Shown: positions 20,046 through 28,220 of the stretch, piece after piece | How the letters are laid out: each line of letters starts with the position of its first letter | Position numbering within the stretch: the stretch's first letter is position 1 | Assembly: GCA_041441465.1 (NCBI GenBank) | Contig: JASDSY010000027.1 | Coordinates: 1-56,493 of the forward strand | Origin: JASDSY01 sp041441465 | GTDB lineage: Bacteria; Muiribacteriota; UBA9980 | Reading direction: 5' to 3' | Length of the DNA stretch: 56,493 nt | Program-made: the position numbers and the translations under genes | Notes under the pieces: generated by a model | What the model was told of the DNA's origin: nothing | The model's database searches: none | What the model saw: only the letters and a program-made list of their open reading frames with translations

Positions 20046-20240
20046 GCAAAACCACTCCTTTTATATTTAATGTTTTTTTTTTTCTTCCGATAATAGTTAA
20101 TATTATGGACATATTCTTTTTTTCAATATCGGCGATATCATTTTATCTTTTTTTAGAAAACCTTGTTTATTTTTTGATTAAAACAAAAAAATAACTTAAT
20201 TTTCATGTTGCATAAAAAGATGTGAATGCTGCCGCTGAAT

Positions 20241-21827
20241 TTATTTTGTTTCATCATCCGTTTCATCGGTCGCTTTTGCGCTGTCTTTCTGGTCCGTTTT
20301 GGAAATTTCGGCTTTTTCGCCGTCAGCGTCTTTTTTTACAGCCTTGGCTACAAATTTTATCACTTTTTCCTTAACGGGTTCTTTGGCCTTGTTTTTATCA
20401 GCTTCTGCAGTAGCTTCCTTGTTTATTCCGGCTGACTTGCCTGCGTCCTGTTTTTCCTTCTTGGCCGCGTCTTTACCTTTTTCCTCGTTCTGGCGCTTCT
20501 CGCGTTCCTTAATCTCTTTTTGAGTTAAGGTGCCGACTTTTGCGGTTATAATATCGCCGGTTTTGAATTTTTTCTCTATTATCATTTCGGCGAGAGGATT
20601 TTCAACATAAAATTTAATGGCGCGTTTTAACGGGCGCGCGCCGTATTTCTGGTTGAATCCTTTATCAACTAGGAATTCGCGAACTTTAATAGGAAAATCC
20701 ACTGTCATTTTTAAATTCTTGCGCAGCCTTTCGCTTACTTCATTTAACATGATATCGACGATTTTTAAGCTTTCTTCTTTGCTTAATGCTGTGAACGTGA
20801 CGATTTCATCGACACGGTTCAAAAATTCCGGCGCGAATTCCTTCTCCAGCGCTTTCCTGGTTTCTTTTTCTTTCGTGTTGTGCGAAAGATTTTTTGATTT
20901 CTGGTCAAATCCTATGGCGACTTCAATGTTTTTGAATTCTTCGACGCCGACGTTCGAGGTCATTATTATTACGCAGTCCTTGAATGATACTTTAACGCCT
21001 TTATTGTCGGTTAGTATGCCGTCATCCATGATTTGCAGCAAAAGGTTATGGACTTTTTTGTGCGCTTTTTCTATTTCGTCGAATAATACTACCGATTTAG
21101 GTTTGTTTTTTACGGCTTCTGTAAGGAAACCGCCCTCTTTGTGGCCGATATAGCCCGGAGGCGCGCCTATTAATTTTGCATATTCATGGCTCATCGAGTA
21201 TTCGGAGCAGTCGATTCTTATAAGCTCATTTTCGTTGCCGAATAAAAATTCCGCGAGCGCTTTTGCGAGTTCGGTCTTACCCACACCGGTCTGGCCGGCG
21301 AACATGAAAGTGCCGATAGGCCTGTTAGGGTTTTTTAAGCCGACATGCGCTTTTCTTATAGCCTGTGAAACGATCGAGACTGCGCTGTCCTGTCCGATGA
21401 TTCTTTTGTGCAGGTATTTTTCCATGTTTATCAGGCGTTCCGAAATATCCCAGCCTTCGCCCCCGCCTGAAGGCGTTTTGTCCAGAAGCTGTATCTGGTT
21501 TTCCTGGCCTGTGCGCGATTCGTCGTCAACCGTTATTGTGACTTTTTTTATGTCAAGCGACGGATTGACTTTTATGCATAAATTATAAAGCTCCTGCTCT
21601 GCAATTTCACCGAACAACGAATAGTTGTTGTTGCCGAAAACAAGCTGCGCAATTTCCTCAAGATAGTTTACTATCGTTGTATTTATCACGAGACGTTTAT
21701 ATGATTTTTTGTCGGTGATTTTTACGTTTTTAAATATTTTTTCAGCTTCTTCCTCGCTGAACTGCCTGATTTCAACGAACCTGTCGAGCGATTCGCAAAA
21801 TTTCATTTTTATAGTTCCCGGGCTCAT
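20241..21827 (-). CDS. Single-AAA+ Clp-type ATPase (ClpB/ClpC D2-like)
   Basis: One AAA+ module equivalent to the second ATPase domain of ClpB/ClpC: Walker A GQTGVGKT (about residues 178-185), pore-loop region GAPPGYIGHKEGG, Walker B VVLFDEIEKAH, sensor-1 IIMTSN, arginine finger in FLNRVDEIV, and sensor-2 GARPLKRAI in the D2-small domain. The first AAA+ domain and middle domain of ClpB/ClpC are absent. The ~140 N-terminal residues are not the usual Clp-N repeats. The C-terminus is a 75-residue Lys/Ala/Glu-rich tail. It is probably an unfoldase or disaggregase. I see no clear ClpP-binding loop. The ATG at 21827 has GAGGTG six bases upstream, inside the end of purD. The purD stop lies two bases before this ATG, so the two genes are translationally coupled. 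Confidence 0.85.
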   Translation of the reverse strand: MSPGTIKMKFCESLDRFVEIRQFSEEEAEKIFKNVKITDKKSYKRLVINTTIVNYLEEIAQLVFGNNNYSLFGEIAEQELYNLCIKVNPSLDIKKVTITVDDESRTGQENQIQLLDKTPSGGGEGWDISERLINMEKYLHKRIIGQDSAVSIVSQAIRKAHVGLKNPNRPIGTFMFAGQTGVGKTELAKALAEFLFGNENELIRIDCSEYSMSHEYAKLIGAPPGYIGHKEGGFLTEAVKNKPKSVVLFDEIEKAHKKVHNLLLQIMDDGILTDNKGVKVSFKDCVIIMTSNVGVEEFKNIEVAIGFDQKSKNLSHNTKEKETRKALEKEFAPEFLNRVDEIVTFTALSKEESLKIVDIMLNEVSERLRKNLKMTVDFPIKVREFLVDKGFNQKYGARPLKRAIKFYVENPLAEMIIEKKFKTGDIITAKVGTLTQKEIKEREKRQNEEKGKDAAKKEKQDAGKSAGINKEATAEADKNKAKEPVKEKVIKFVAKAVKKDADGEKAEISKTDQKDSAKATDETDDETK

Positions 21828-21829
21828 TG

Positions 21830-23116
21830 TTAGCACCTCGTCTTTTCAAATTCAATTATGTCCTGTCCGATATCTTTTCGGAACCGTATGTCTTTGAAGT
21901 ATATTTTCTCAACTTCGGCATATGCTTTCTTGCGTGCGTCGTTTAAGCTCGGGCTTATTCCGACTACGTCTATGACTCTGCCGCCGGCTGATACGAGCCT
22001 GCCTGCCGAATTTGCCGTTCCGGCGTGGAAAATTATTACCTCGTCCGATTTTGTAATTGTTTCAAGGCCGGTTATCGGCTTGCCTGTATCGTATTTTCTT
22101 GGATAATCGCCTGATACAAGAACTACTTCGACGGTCGATCTGCTGTCCCATTCTATTTTCAGGTTATCTGTCTTGTTTTCGCATATTGCCAGCATTATTT
22201 CTACAAGATCGGTTTTTAAACGAGGCAATACAGCCTGCGTTGCCGGATCGTTAAAGCGTACCAAAAATTCGACGACCTTCGGGCCGCTTTCGGTAAGAAT
22301 AATGTCCATATACAATATGCCTTTTAACTTGCAGTTTTCTTTATTCATGGCGTCGATTGTCGGCTGCAATATCGTATTTTTTATCTTTTCGAGCTCGGCA
22401 TCGCTTAATTTAGGGTTAGGCGAATATGCGCCCATGCCGCCCGTGAACGGTCCGCGGTCACCGTCATGCGCTCTTTTATAGATACCGGTCGAAACGGCGC
22501 TTAAAATTTTATTGCCGTCGGTGAATGCCACTATTCCGGCTTCTGCGCCTGAAAGCGATTCCTCAATGATAACCTGGCTGCCGGCTTCGCCGAAAGCTTT
22601 GTCTTTCATAGTAACCTGTACGGCTACACGCGCTGTAATTTCATCTTTAGCCACTATGAAGGCTTCGCCCGAGTCCATCCCGTTTGCCTTTATTATAAAA
22701 GGCGGACGATTCTTGTCAATATATTCGAATGCCGATTGCTCGTCGGAAAAGAAAGCGAACTTCGAAGAAGGAATGTTATATTTGCTCATTATGTTCTTGG
22801 CGAACGCTTTTGAGTCTTCAAGGCGGACTGCCGCTTTTGAAGGCCCGAAAATTTTGAGTCCTTCTTTTTCAAACTTATCGACAATACCATTCGAAAGGGC
22901 GATTTCCGGGCCTACAACGGTCAGGCCTATGTCGTGCTTTTTAGCGAATGCTACGAGTTCGTCAATATTTTCGGCAAGTATATTAACGCGTTCGGCTATT
23001 TCGCCGATACCGCTGTTTCCAGTGGCGCAATAAACTTTTTTGACAAGGGGCGATTGCTTTATTTTCCATACTAAAGCGTGTTCGCGACCACCGCGGCCTA
23101 TTACTAAAACATTCAT
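21830..23116 (-). CDS. purD: Phosphoribosylamine--glycine ligase
   Basis: ATP-grasp enzyme of purine synthesis that joins glycine to 5-phosphoribosylamine in the cytosol. The 428-residue length is normal. Diagnostic sequences are the N-terminal VIGRGGREHALVWKI, the glycine-rich ATNGNSGI-like region (CATGNSGIGEIAE), DGDRGPFTGGMGAYSP, and KGILYMDIILTESGPKVVEF in the ATP-grasp fold. The ribosome binding site AGAGGGTG precedes the ATG by five bases, and a good promoter lies at 23159-23187. The last codons of purD contain the ribosome binding site of the downstream Clp-like ATPase. No other purine genes are near. Confidence 0.95.
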   Translation of the reverse strand: MNVLVIGRGGREHALVWKIKQSPLVKKVYCATGNSGIGEIAERVNILAENIDELVAFAKKHDIGLTVVGPEIALSNGIVDKFEKEGLKIFGPSKAAVRLEDSKAFAKNIMSKYNIPSSKFAFFSDEQSAFEYIDKNRPPFIIKANGMDSGEAFIVAKDEITARVAVQVTMKDKAFGEAGSQVIIEESLSGAEAGIVAFTDGNKILSAVSTGIYKRAHDGDRGPFTGGMGAYSPNPKLSDAELEKIKNTILQPTIDAMNKENCKLKGILYMDIILTESGPKVVEFLVRFNDPATQAVLPRLKTDLVEIMLAICENKTDNLKIEWDSRSTVEVVLVSGDYPRKYDTGKPITGLETITKSDEVIIFHAGTANSAGRLVSAGGRVIDVVGISPSLNDARKKAYAEVEKIYFKDIRFRKDIGQDIIEFEKTRC

Positions 23117-23158
23117 TTAAACACCCTCTTTTAAAGTATATTTAAGTTTTTGAGCTAT

Positions 23159-23187
23159 ATTATAATAAATGTCATCATATTTTGCAA
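23159..23187 (-). promoter_or_regulatory. Sigma-70 promoter for purD
   Basis: On the minus strand TTGCAA (23182-23187), a 17-bp spacer and TATAAT (23159-23164), 43 bases before the purD ATG. Confidence 0.7.
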
Positions 23188-23247
23188 GTTTTTTTAAAGT
23201 TTTTTTTGAAGCGCCGCTTTTTGAAAACATGCGTGCGGAAAATATTG

Positions 23248-23276
23248 TTGAATTAAAATATATTTTATGTTATAAT
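23248..23276 (+). promoter_or_regulatory. Strong extended -10 promoter for the STAS gene
   Basis: TTGAAT (23248-23253), a 17-bp spacer and TATAAT (23271-23276), preceded by TGT for an extended -10. Transcription would start near 23283, which supports the downstream ATG at 23306 as the STAS start. Confidence 0.75.
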
Positions 23277-23305
23277 AAAAAAAATTCATGGAGGTAACTG
23301 CAATT

Positions 23306-23692
23306 ATGGCGTCTTCTTTATTATTTCAAAAAGTAGAAAATGACGAAACTGCCAACCTTCCTCTTTCAATATATCAGATAATAGGCCGTATTGATCCGGA
23401 AACGTCAAATGAATTTGAAAATACTCTGAAAATATTTCAAAAGCAGGAAAAAAACATAATATTCGATTTTTCGGCTATTACATATATCAATAGTTTTGGA
23501 ATCGGCATACTTGTCGACACTCAGAAAAATCTCGTTAAAAATGGCGGTAATGTTATTATTTGCGGCCTTTCGCCGTCGATAAAAAAAATATTCCAGATTA
23601 CTTATCTTACCAGGGTATTTGACATATATGATGATTTAAACACTGCTGTACAGAATGTGGTTTTAAAATTGAAATCGGCAAAGCAGGCGTAA
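23306..23692 (+). CDS. STAS-domain anti-sigma-factor antagonist-like protein
   Basis: A 128-residue single STAS domain (SpoIIAA/RsbV fold). The conserved helix start reads INSFGIGILVDT, keeping the serine that is phosphorylated in this family, with Asn for the usual Asp before it and Phe after it, as in RsbS-type proteins. Such proteins sequester an anti-sigma kinase or a scaffold when dephosphorylated. An ATG at 23288 is in frame, but it lies at the predicted transcript start and overlaps the ribosome binding site GGAGGT (23290-23295), so the ATG at 23306 is preferred. The gene starts a plus-strand cluster with a HAMP protein and a HEAT protein. No RsbW-type kinase is visible in the window, and the phosphatase at 11212 is a possible but unproven partner. 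Confidence 0.85.
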   Translation: MASSLLFQKVENDETANLPLSIYQIIGRIDPETSNEFENTLKIFQKQEKNIIFDFSAITYINSFGIGILVDTQKNLVKNGGNVIICGLSPSIKKIFQITYLTRVFDIYDDLNTAVQNVVLKLKSAKQA

Positions 23693-23697
23693 AATTA

Positions 23698-23709
23698 GAC
23701 CGCTCGGTC
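23698..23709. promoter_or_regulatory. Perfect palindrome GACCGCTCGGTC downstream of the STAS gene
   Basis: A 12-base perfect dyad of the GACCG-NN-CGGTC type, often seen in TetR-family operators. It lies in the 106-bp gap between the STAS and HAMP genes and may regulate the HAMP/HEAT pair. No TetR gene is in the window. Confidence 0.35.
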
Positions 23710-23798
23710 AAATGAATTTTTGTTCAACCTTGTATTGTGCCGTGAATTTTGTTTTTTTTAGAAAAGCTTAATGATTAAATGGTGCGGGAGAATATCAT

Positions 23799-24710
23799 AT
23801 GAGAAATCAGCGTAAAAATTATTTTATTAAACCTGGATTTCAGGCTAAATTGACGACTATAATACTTCTGATAGTCGTCATAGTGGCTAATATAGTCGGC
23901 GGAATTATATACGCCCTGCTTTCGGGATCGACCGTTACTGAACAGCTGATAAAGATATTCAGCGTCGAACCCGGCGATCTTCTTCTGCCGGTTATTCTAA
24001 TAGCTGAGCTGACCGCTATATTAATCGTAGCCTTTATAAGCGTATTTGTGTCGCATACTATGGCCGGGCCGGTGTACAGGTTTGAAAATGTATTGAACGA
24101 TGTCGCCGCGGGTGAGCTGGACTCTCATTTTCAACTCAGGACGCATGACGAATTCCATGAGCTTGAACACAGCATTAACAGCGTAATTGCCACTTTAAAC
24201 TCCAAAATTTCCGAAATAAAAATATATAACAGCAATATCTCTAATCTTTTGAATGATATCGATTCTCCTAAATCGCTTACTGTTTACGACCTTGAAAATA
24301 TTAAGGACGTCTTGAGAAAACAGAGCAATATCATAAATTATTTTAAAATGCTCGATACTACTTCGAATGCCGGCACTTCTTCAAATACTGAAAATGAATC
24401 CGAATCTGCCGCAGAGTATGTGACCCAGAATAATGACGAATCTGATGGATTATTTGAAAAAAACGGTTCTGATTCGAATCACGAAGCGTCTGCCGGCGCT
24501 GATATTATCGTTGATGCCGAACCTGTTGACCATGAAAAATTATCGGGCGAGGATCTCATAAAGACTAAAAAACAGCCTGCGAAAGCTAAATCTAAATCAA
24601 AAAATGAAACCAGGGGCGCGGCCGATCGTCCGAAAAAAGATGATGGCGATAAAAATGCCGGCGAACGCAGTAAAGCGAAGAGTTCTAAAAAAAATTCAGG
24701 AAGGAAATAA
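23799..24710 (+). CDS. Membrane HAMP-domain protein without an output domain
   Basis: Two membrane helices (about residues 17-42 and 60-86) flank a short extracytoplasmic loop, then a HAMP domain (SHTMAGPVYRFENVLNDVAAG through HELEHSINSVIATLN). No kinase, cyclase or chemoreceptor signalling domain follows. Instead there is a short helix-rich segment, then about 120 hydrophilic residues ending in a very basic Lys/Ser/Arg tail. A GGGAG-type ribosome binding site precedes the ATG. The stop lies three bases before the HEAT gene, so the two are co-translated. The protein may pass a membrane signal to the HEAT protein rather than to a domain of its own; this is inference. HAMP-only proteins with unknown partners are known in several phyla. 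Confidence 0.8.
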   Translation: MRNQRKNYFIKPGFQAKLTTIILLIVVIVANIVGGIIYALLSGSTVTEQLIKIFSVEPGDLLLPVILIAELTAILIVAFISVFVSHTMAGPVYRFENVLNDVAAGELDSHFQLRTHDEFHELEHSINSVIATLNSKISEIKIYNSNISNLLNDIDSPKSLTVYDLENIKDVLRKQSNIINYFKMLDTTSNAGTSSNTENESESAAEYVTQNNDESDGLFEKNGSDSNHEASAGADIIVDAEPVDHEKLSGEDLIKTKKQPAKAKSKSKNETRGAADRPKKDDGDKNAGERSKAKSSKKNSGRK

Positions 24711-24713
24711 AAA

Positions 24714-26705
24714 ATGTTTGATTTCGAACCGGAAGAAAATGATTTAACTCCTGAAGAGAAAATACAATTTTTAATAAGCGAGCTTAAAAATCAAAATTAC
24801 CAGAAAAGAAAAGATGCGGCCAGAAGTCTTGCCGAAATGAAAAATCAGGCTGTCGCTCCTTTGAAAAACGCTTTGCTTAATAATCCTGATGAGGACATAA
24901 AATACTGGGCAACCATAATACTTGGAAGAATAGGCGACAGCGCTATAAACGTTCTTATCGAAATATTAAATTCATCAGATAAGGACCTTAAAGTATTTGC
25001 GATACGTTCGCTTGGTGAAACACTTGACCCGAGAGCTATTCCACACCTTATTAAAATCCTTGGCGATAAATCCTGGTCGGTTCGTAAAAACGCGGCTGCG
25101 TCGATAATGAAATTCGGCGAAGCGGCAGTTCACCCGATAGCCGAGGCACTCGGCTCTAATAACGAAGATATAAGATACTGGGCAACGAAAATATTGGGCG
25201 AACTCGGCGGCAGCGGTGTCGAACCTTTGCTTAAAATGCTCAAAATGGAAAATAAGGATATGCGTTTTTTCGCGACTCTCGCGTTGGCTAAAACGCAGGA
25301 TATCAGGGCAATACGCCAGCTTATAAACTGCTTCCGCGACGAATCGTGGACGATCCGTAAAAGCGCCGCCGAAGCGCTCGAACAGATCGGCGAAAAAGCC
25401 ATTGAACCGCTTACTATAGCGCTTTCACATGAAGATAAAGATGTCCGATACTGGACTACGCGCGTGTTAGGGAAAATTGGCGCTAAATCGATCCAGCCCG
25501 TCCTGAAACTTCTTAAAGACGACGATACGGAAGTGCGCCAGCTTTCAAAAAAAATACTTGCCAATATAGGAACGCTCGCTGTCGAGCCGCTTATCAAGAT
25601 ATTGAAATTCGACGATAAAGATATGCGTAAAAATGCCGCCGAGGCGCTTGGCGAAATCAAATCAGAAGAGGCAATTTTGCCTCTTATCGAAGCAGCCGGC
25701 GACCCTTCGTGGTTTGTCCGAAAGACCGCTACTGACGCGCTAGTGAATATCGGCGCGCCTTCGATACCTGAACTTACCAGGGCCTTAACTAACGATAACG
25801 AAGATATAAAATACTGGGCGACAGTGGCGCTCGGCGCTATCGGAAAGGAATCGATCAATCCGCTTATCGATGCCCTGAAGTCTGATAACCGTGAAATAAG
25901 ATACTTTGCCGCGGACGCGCTCGGAAAAATAAAAGACCCGTCAGTAATTCCTTATTTGATTGAAGCGCTGCGCGATAAAGCATGGCCGGTGAGGAAAAGT
26001 GCGGCAGACGCGCTTGAAGAAATAGGCGAATCGTCGATAGGACCGCTTATAAAAGCTTTGAAAAATGAAAATAACGATGTCCGCTACTGGACTAAAAAAA
26101 TATTGAGAAATTTCGGCGACCTTGCCATTACGCCTCTCGAAAAATACCTTGCCGAAGGCGATGACGATCTTAAAATATATGCGGCATACGCGCTTGGCGA
26201 AATTAAAAATGAACATTCGGTAATGGTGCTTATAAAAGCCCTTAATGACGGAAACGAGTGGGTGCGCCGTTACGTGGTTTCAGCGCTTGCGGAAATTGGC
26301 GCTAAAGAAGCGATCCCGGCAATACTGGATTCGATGAAACACGAAACCGATGAAATGTGCATTCTGAACGCTAAAATCGTAAGAAAATTCGGGATTAACG
26401 CTATACCTGAAATAATAAAAAGCATTAACCCTGAAAATGAAAGACTTATAAATTACTTTATAGCCATGCTTAAATCTTTCGGCCCCGAAGGCGTCGACGA
26501 GATGATCAGAAATTATGAATATTACGGCGAATCTCGGTTTAGAAAGGAAAAAATGGTCCTTGTCCTTGAAAATATGAGTCAGAGCGCTGTTCATGAAATG
26601 CAGCTCATCTGCGATAAAACGAATAACCAGGAAATAAAATTGTTTTTGGAGCCTATAATAAAAAACGCAAAAAAAAATCTGTCAGCTAAAACTGCGAAAC
26701 ATTAA
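24714..26705 (+). CDS. HEAT-repeat scaffold protein, paralogue of the 17690 gene
   Basis: 663 residues, nearly all HEAT repeats, with the same three-repeat super-period as its paralogue: DIRYWATKILGELG, then DMRFFATLALAKTQD...RQLI, then DESWTIRKSAAEALEQIGEKAIEPL, repeated about six times (around 93 residues per period). The order and spacing are regular enough to predict a continuous superhelix. There is an acidic N-terminal extension (MFDFEPEENDLTPEE), no signal peptide, and a basic C-terminus. It starts three bases after the HAMP protein stops, with AGGAAAT as ribosome binding site. A role as a signalling scaffold under the HAMP receptor and STAS protein is suggested by neighbourhood only. 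Bilin-lyase activity, known for some PBS-HEAT proteins, is unlikely here. Confidence 0.85.
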   Translation: MFDFEPEENDLTPEEKIQFLISELKNQNYQKRKDAARSLAEMKNQAVAPLKNALLNNPDEDIKYWATIILGRIGDSAINVLIEILNSSDKDLKVFAIRSLGETLDPRAIPHLIKILGDKSWSVRKNAAASIMKFGEAAVHPIAEALGSNNEDIRYWATKILGELGGSGVEPLLKMLKMENKDMRFFATLALAKTQDIRAIRQLINCFRDESWTIRKSAAEALEQIGEKAIEPLTIALSHEDKDVRYWTTRVLGKIGAKSIQPVLKLLKDDDTEVRQLSKKILANIGTLAVEPLIKILKFDDKDMRKNAAEALGEIKSEEAILPLIEAAGDPSWFVRKTATDALVNIGAPSIPELTRALTNDNEDIKYWATVALGAIGKESINPLIDALKSDNREIRYFAADALGKIKDPSVIPYLIEALRDKAWPVRKSAADALEEIGESSIGPLIKALKNENNDVRYWTKKILRNFGDLAITPLEKYLAEGDDDLKIYAAYALGEIKNEHSVMVLIKALNDGNEWVRRYVVSALAEIGAKEAIPAILDSMKHETDEMCILNAKIVRKFGINAIPEIIKSINPENERLINYFIAMLKSFGPEGVDEMIRNYEYYGESRFRKEKMVLVLENMSQSAVHEMQLICDKTNNQEIKLFLEPIIKNAKKNLSAKTAKH

Positions 26706-26802
26706 AAAAATGTCAATTATTTATTTTTTGTAATGTGTTTTATTTATATTCAATGTTGTCATAGTTATAATCGAAAAATAATATATGGTTAAGATTATTA
26801 TT

Positions 26803-26842
26803 AATCCTTGTTAATAATTATTATTAATAAGGATTGATTTTT
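26803..26842 (+). terminator. Rho-independent terminator after the STAS/HAMP/HEAT cluster
   Basis: Sixteen-base AT-rich arms (26803-26818 and 26820-26835; one G-T pair) followed by a run of T residues. It is about 100 bases past the HEAT stop, inside an otherwise gene-free 405-bp gap (26706-27110). Confidence 0.65.
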
Positions 26843-26948
26843 TAAAAATATTAATTTATAATTTACAACAAAATAAATGGTTATTTTTTGCATATATTTG
26901 GATTAATTATTTTTACCGTAAAAATTGTTAATTGATGTAATACTTTTA

Positions 26949-27020
26949 TTGAAAAATATTGCTGTAATGTTGAAAAATATTTAACTTGGCTTGGGCATGC
27001 TTAAATTTATTGAAAAATAA
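26949..27020 (+). repeat. Three direct repeats TTGAAAAATA(TT) upstream of the reductase gene
   Basis: Copies begin at 26949, 26970 and 27010. The first two are 21 bp apart and the third 40 bp further, i.e. close to whole helical turns, which would place bound proteins on the same face. They end about 20 bp before the candidate promoter. The region is AT-rich, so chance is not excluded. Confidence 0.4.
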
Positions 27021-27040
27021 GAAATATTAATAGCTTATTA

Positions 27041-27070
27041 TTGTGAAAATTATAAAAATACAACTATAAT
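27041..27070 (+). promoter_or_regulatory. Candidate promoter for the reductase/kinase operon
   Basis: TTGTGA (27041-27046), an 18-bp spacer and TATAAT (27065-27070). It is followed by a short leader with AAGGAGG five bases before the GTG start. Confidence 0.55.
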
Positions 27071-27110
27071 TAATGTTTTTCAGAAATATTAAATATATAA
27101 GGAGGCAGTT

Positions 27111-28220
27111 GTGATAAGATTAAAAGATTTGATGCTTGAAACTGATACTATAGGTTTGGCCGAAAAGTTTATAAATATAACTAATGAGCTGTTTTTGGAG
27201 ATAGAAACTCAGGAAGAGTTAAAACTTCAATCGTCGTATTATTTTGGAATGGAAGTTACGACGGGCGAAATATGTGAAGTGCGCGGCCAAATTTTGGAAG
27301 TTTTATCTGAAAATGGAAAGCGTATATATAAAACCAAATTATTGGAATGTGACGCTAATTATCATACGATTTTATTGCAAACCGTCAACTCTCAGGCGTC
27401 TTCAGAAAAATCAAAAACCGAGCCTTTATGGGCATATGGATTAAAACAGTCTAACGCTTCTTATGCTGTAATAATAAACTCGCCTGCCGGAGTGTTCAAC
27501 TCCGAGCAGCTGAAAACTATAGCTGAAATATCGCAGAAGGGTTATGGAATAATAAAACTTACTCATGCCCAGAGAATCGTGGTTCTCGTTAAACCCGAGC
27601 AGCTTGATAAGATAGAGGAAATGATATCGAAAGTGGGCCTCAGAAAGGGAGTTCTTCACCACGGCGTCAGAAACATCAGAGCGTGCGCCGGCGCTTTATG
27701 CAAATGGTCTAAAAATAATGACGCTGTAACTATCGCTTCAGAAATTGATAAAAAACTATATGGATTTCCGGCTAAATTCGATATAAAAGTGGCCGTATCG
27801 GACTGCATGAGAAACTGCTCCGAATGCTATTGTTCAGATATAGGTTTTATCGGAATGGACGGAGCGTACAGGATCGTTATCGGCGGCCGCGGTTCGTCCA
27901 TCCCGTTCAGAGGCATAGAACTGGCGCCTAAAGTTGATAAGGCAAAAGTTGTAGCGTTCATAGAAAAATTCGTTAATTGGTATGTTTTAACGGCCAATGA
28001 AGGTGAAAGACTATGCAAAACCCTTCAAAGGATAGGACTCGAGATATTCGACAGCAAGCCCGAAGAAGTAAAAAAGGAAGTTAAAAATACTTTTGACAGG
28101 CTTGATATGAAAGAGTTTCGCTCAGGCGACGGAGTTTCGGAGGCCGCCAGAATGTTCGAGCAATATTTAAGGGGGCTTGCGGTTGATTCTATTAGAAGTA
28201 AATTTCAGGAGGTATTATAA
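27111..28220 (+). CDS. Nitrite/sulfite reductase-like siroheme/4Fe-4S protein
   Basis: A 369-residue protein. Residues ~110-180 match the ferredoxin-like half domain of sulfite/nitrite reductases (SNASYAVIINSPAGVF...GYGIIKLTHAQRIVVLV). Next comes the 4Fe-4S/siroheme region, with two cysteine pairs: ACAGALC and SDCMRNCSEC. The first pair is C-x4-C, one residue shorter than the usual C-x5-C; the second is C-x3-C as expected. The N-terminal ~100 residues are unfamiliar. The protein is about half the size of full reductases, so it may be a small enzyme or a sensor that uses the same cofactors. The start is GTG with AAGGAGG five bases upstream. Its stop overlaps the ATG of the kinase gene by one base (TAATG). 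No other sulfur or nitrogen genes are near, so the substrate is unknown. Confidence 0.75.
   Translation: MIRLKDLMLETDTIGLAEKFINITNELFLEIETQEELKLQSSYYFGMEVTTGEICEVRGQILEVLSENGKRIYKTKLLECDANYHTILLQTVNSQASSEKSKTEPLWAYGLKQSNASYAVIINSPAGVFNSEQLKTIAEISQKGYGIIKLTHAQRIVVLVKPEQLDKIEEMISKVGLRKGVLHHGVRNIRACAGALCKWSKNNDAVTIASEIDKKLYGFPAKFDIKVAVSDCMRNCSECYCSDIGFIGMDGAYRIVIGGRGSSIPFRGIELAPKVDKAKVVAFIEKFVNWYVLTANEGERLCKTLQRIGLEIFDSKPEEVKKEVKNTFDRLDMKEFRSGDGVSEAARMFEQYLRGLAVDSIRSKFQEVL

Noticed and set aside
25130..25858. Minus-strand 242-codon open frame in the second HEAT gene
   Set aside because: An antisense shadow of regular HEAT codons; no start signals and no coherent protein pattern.
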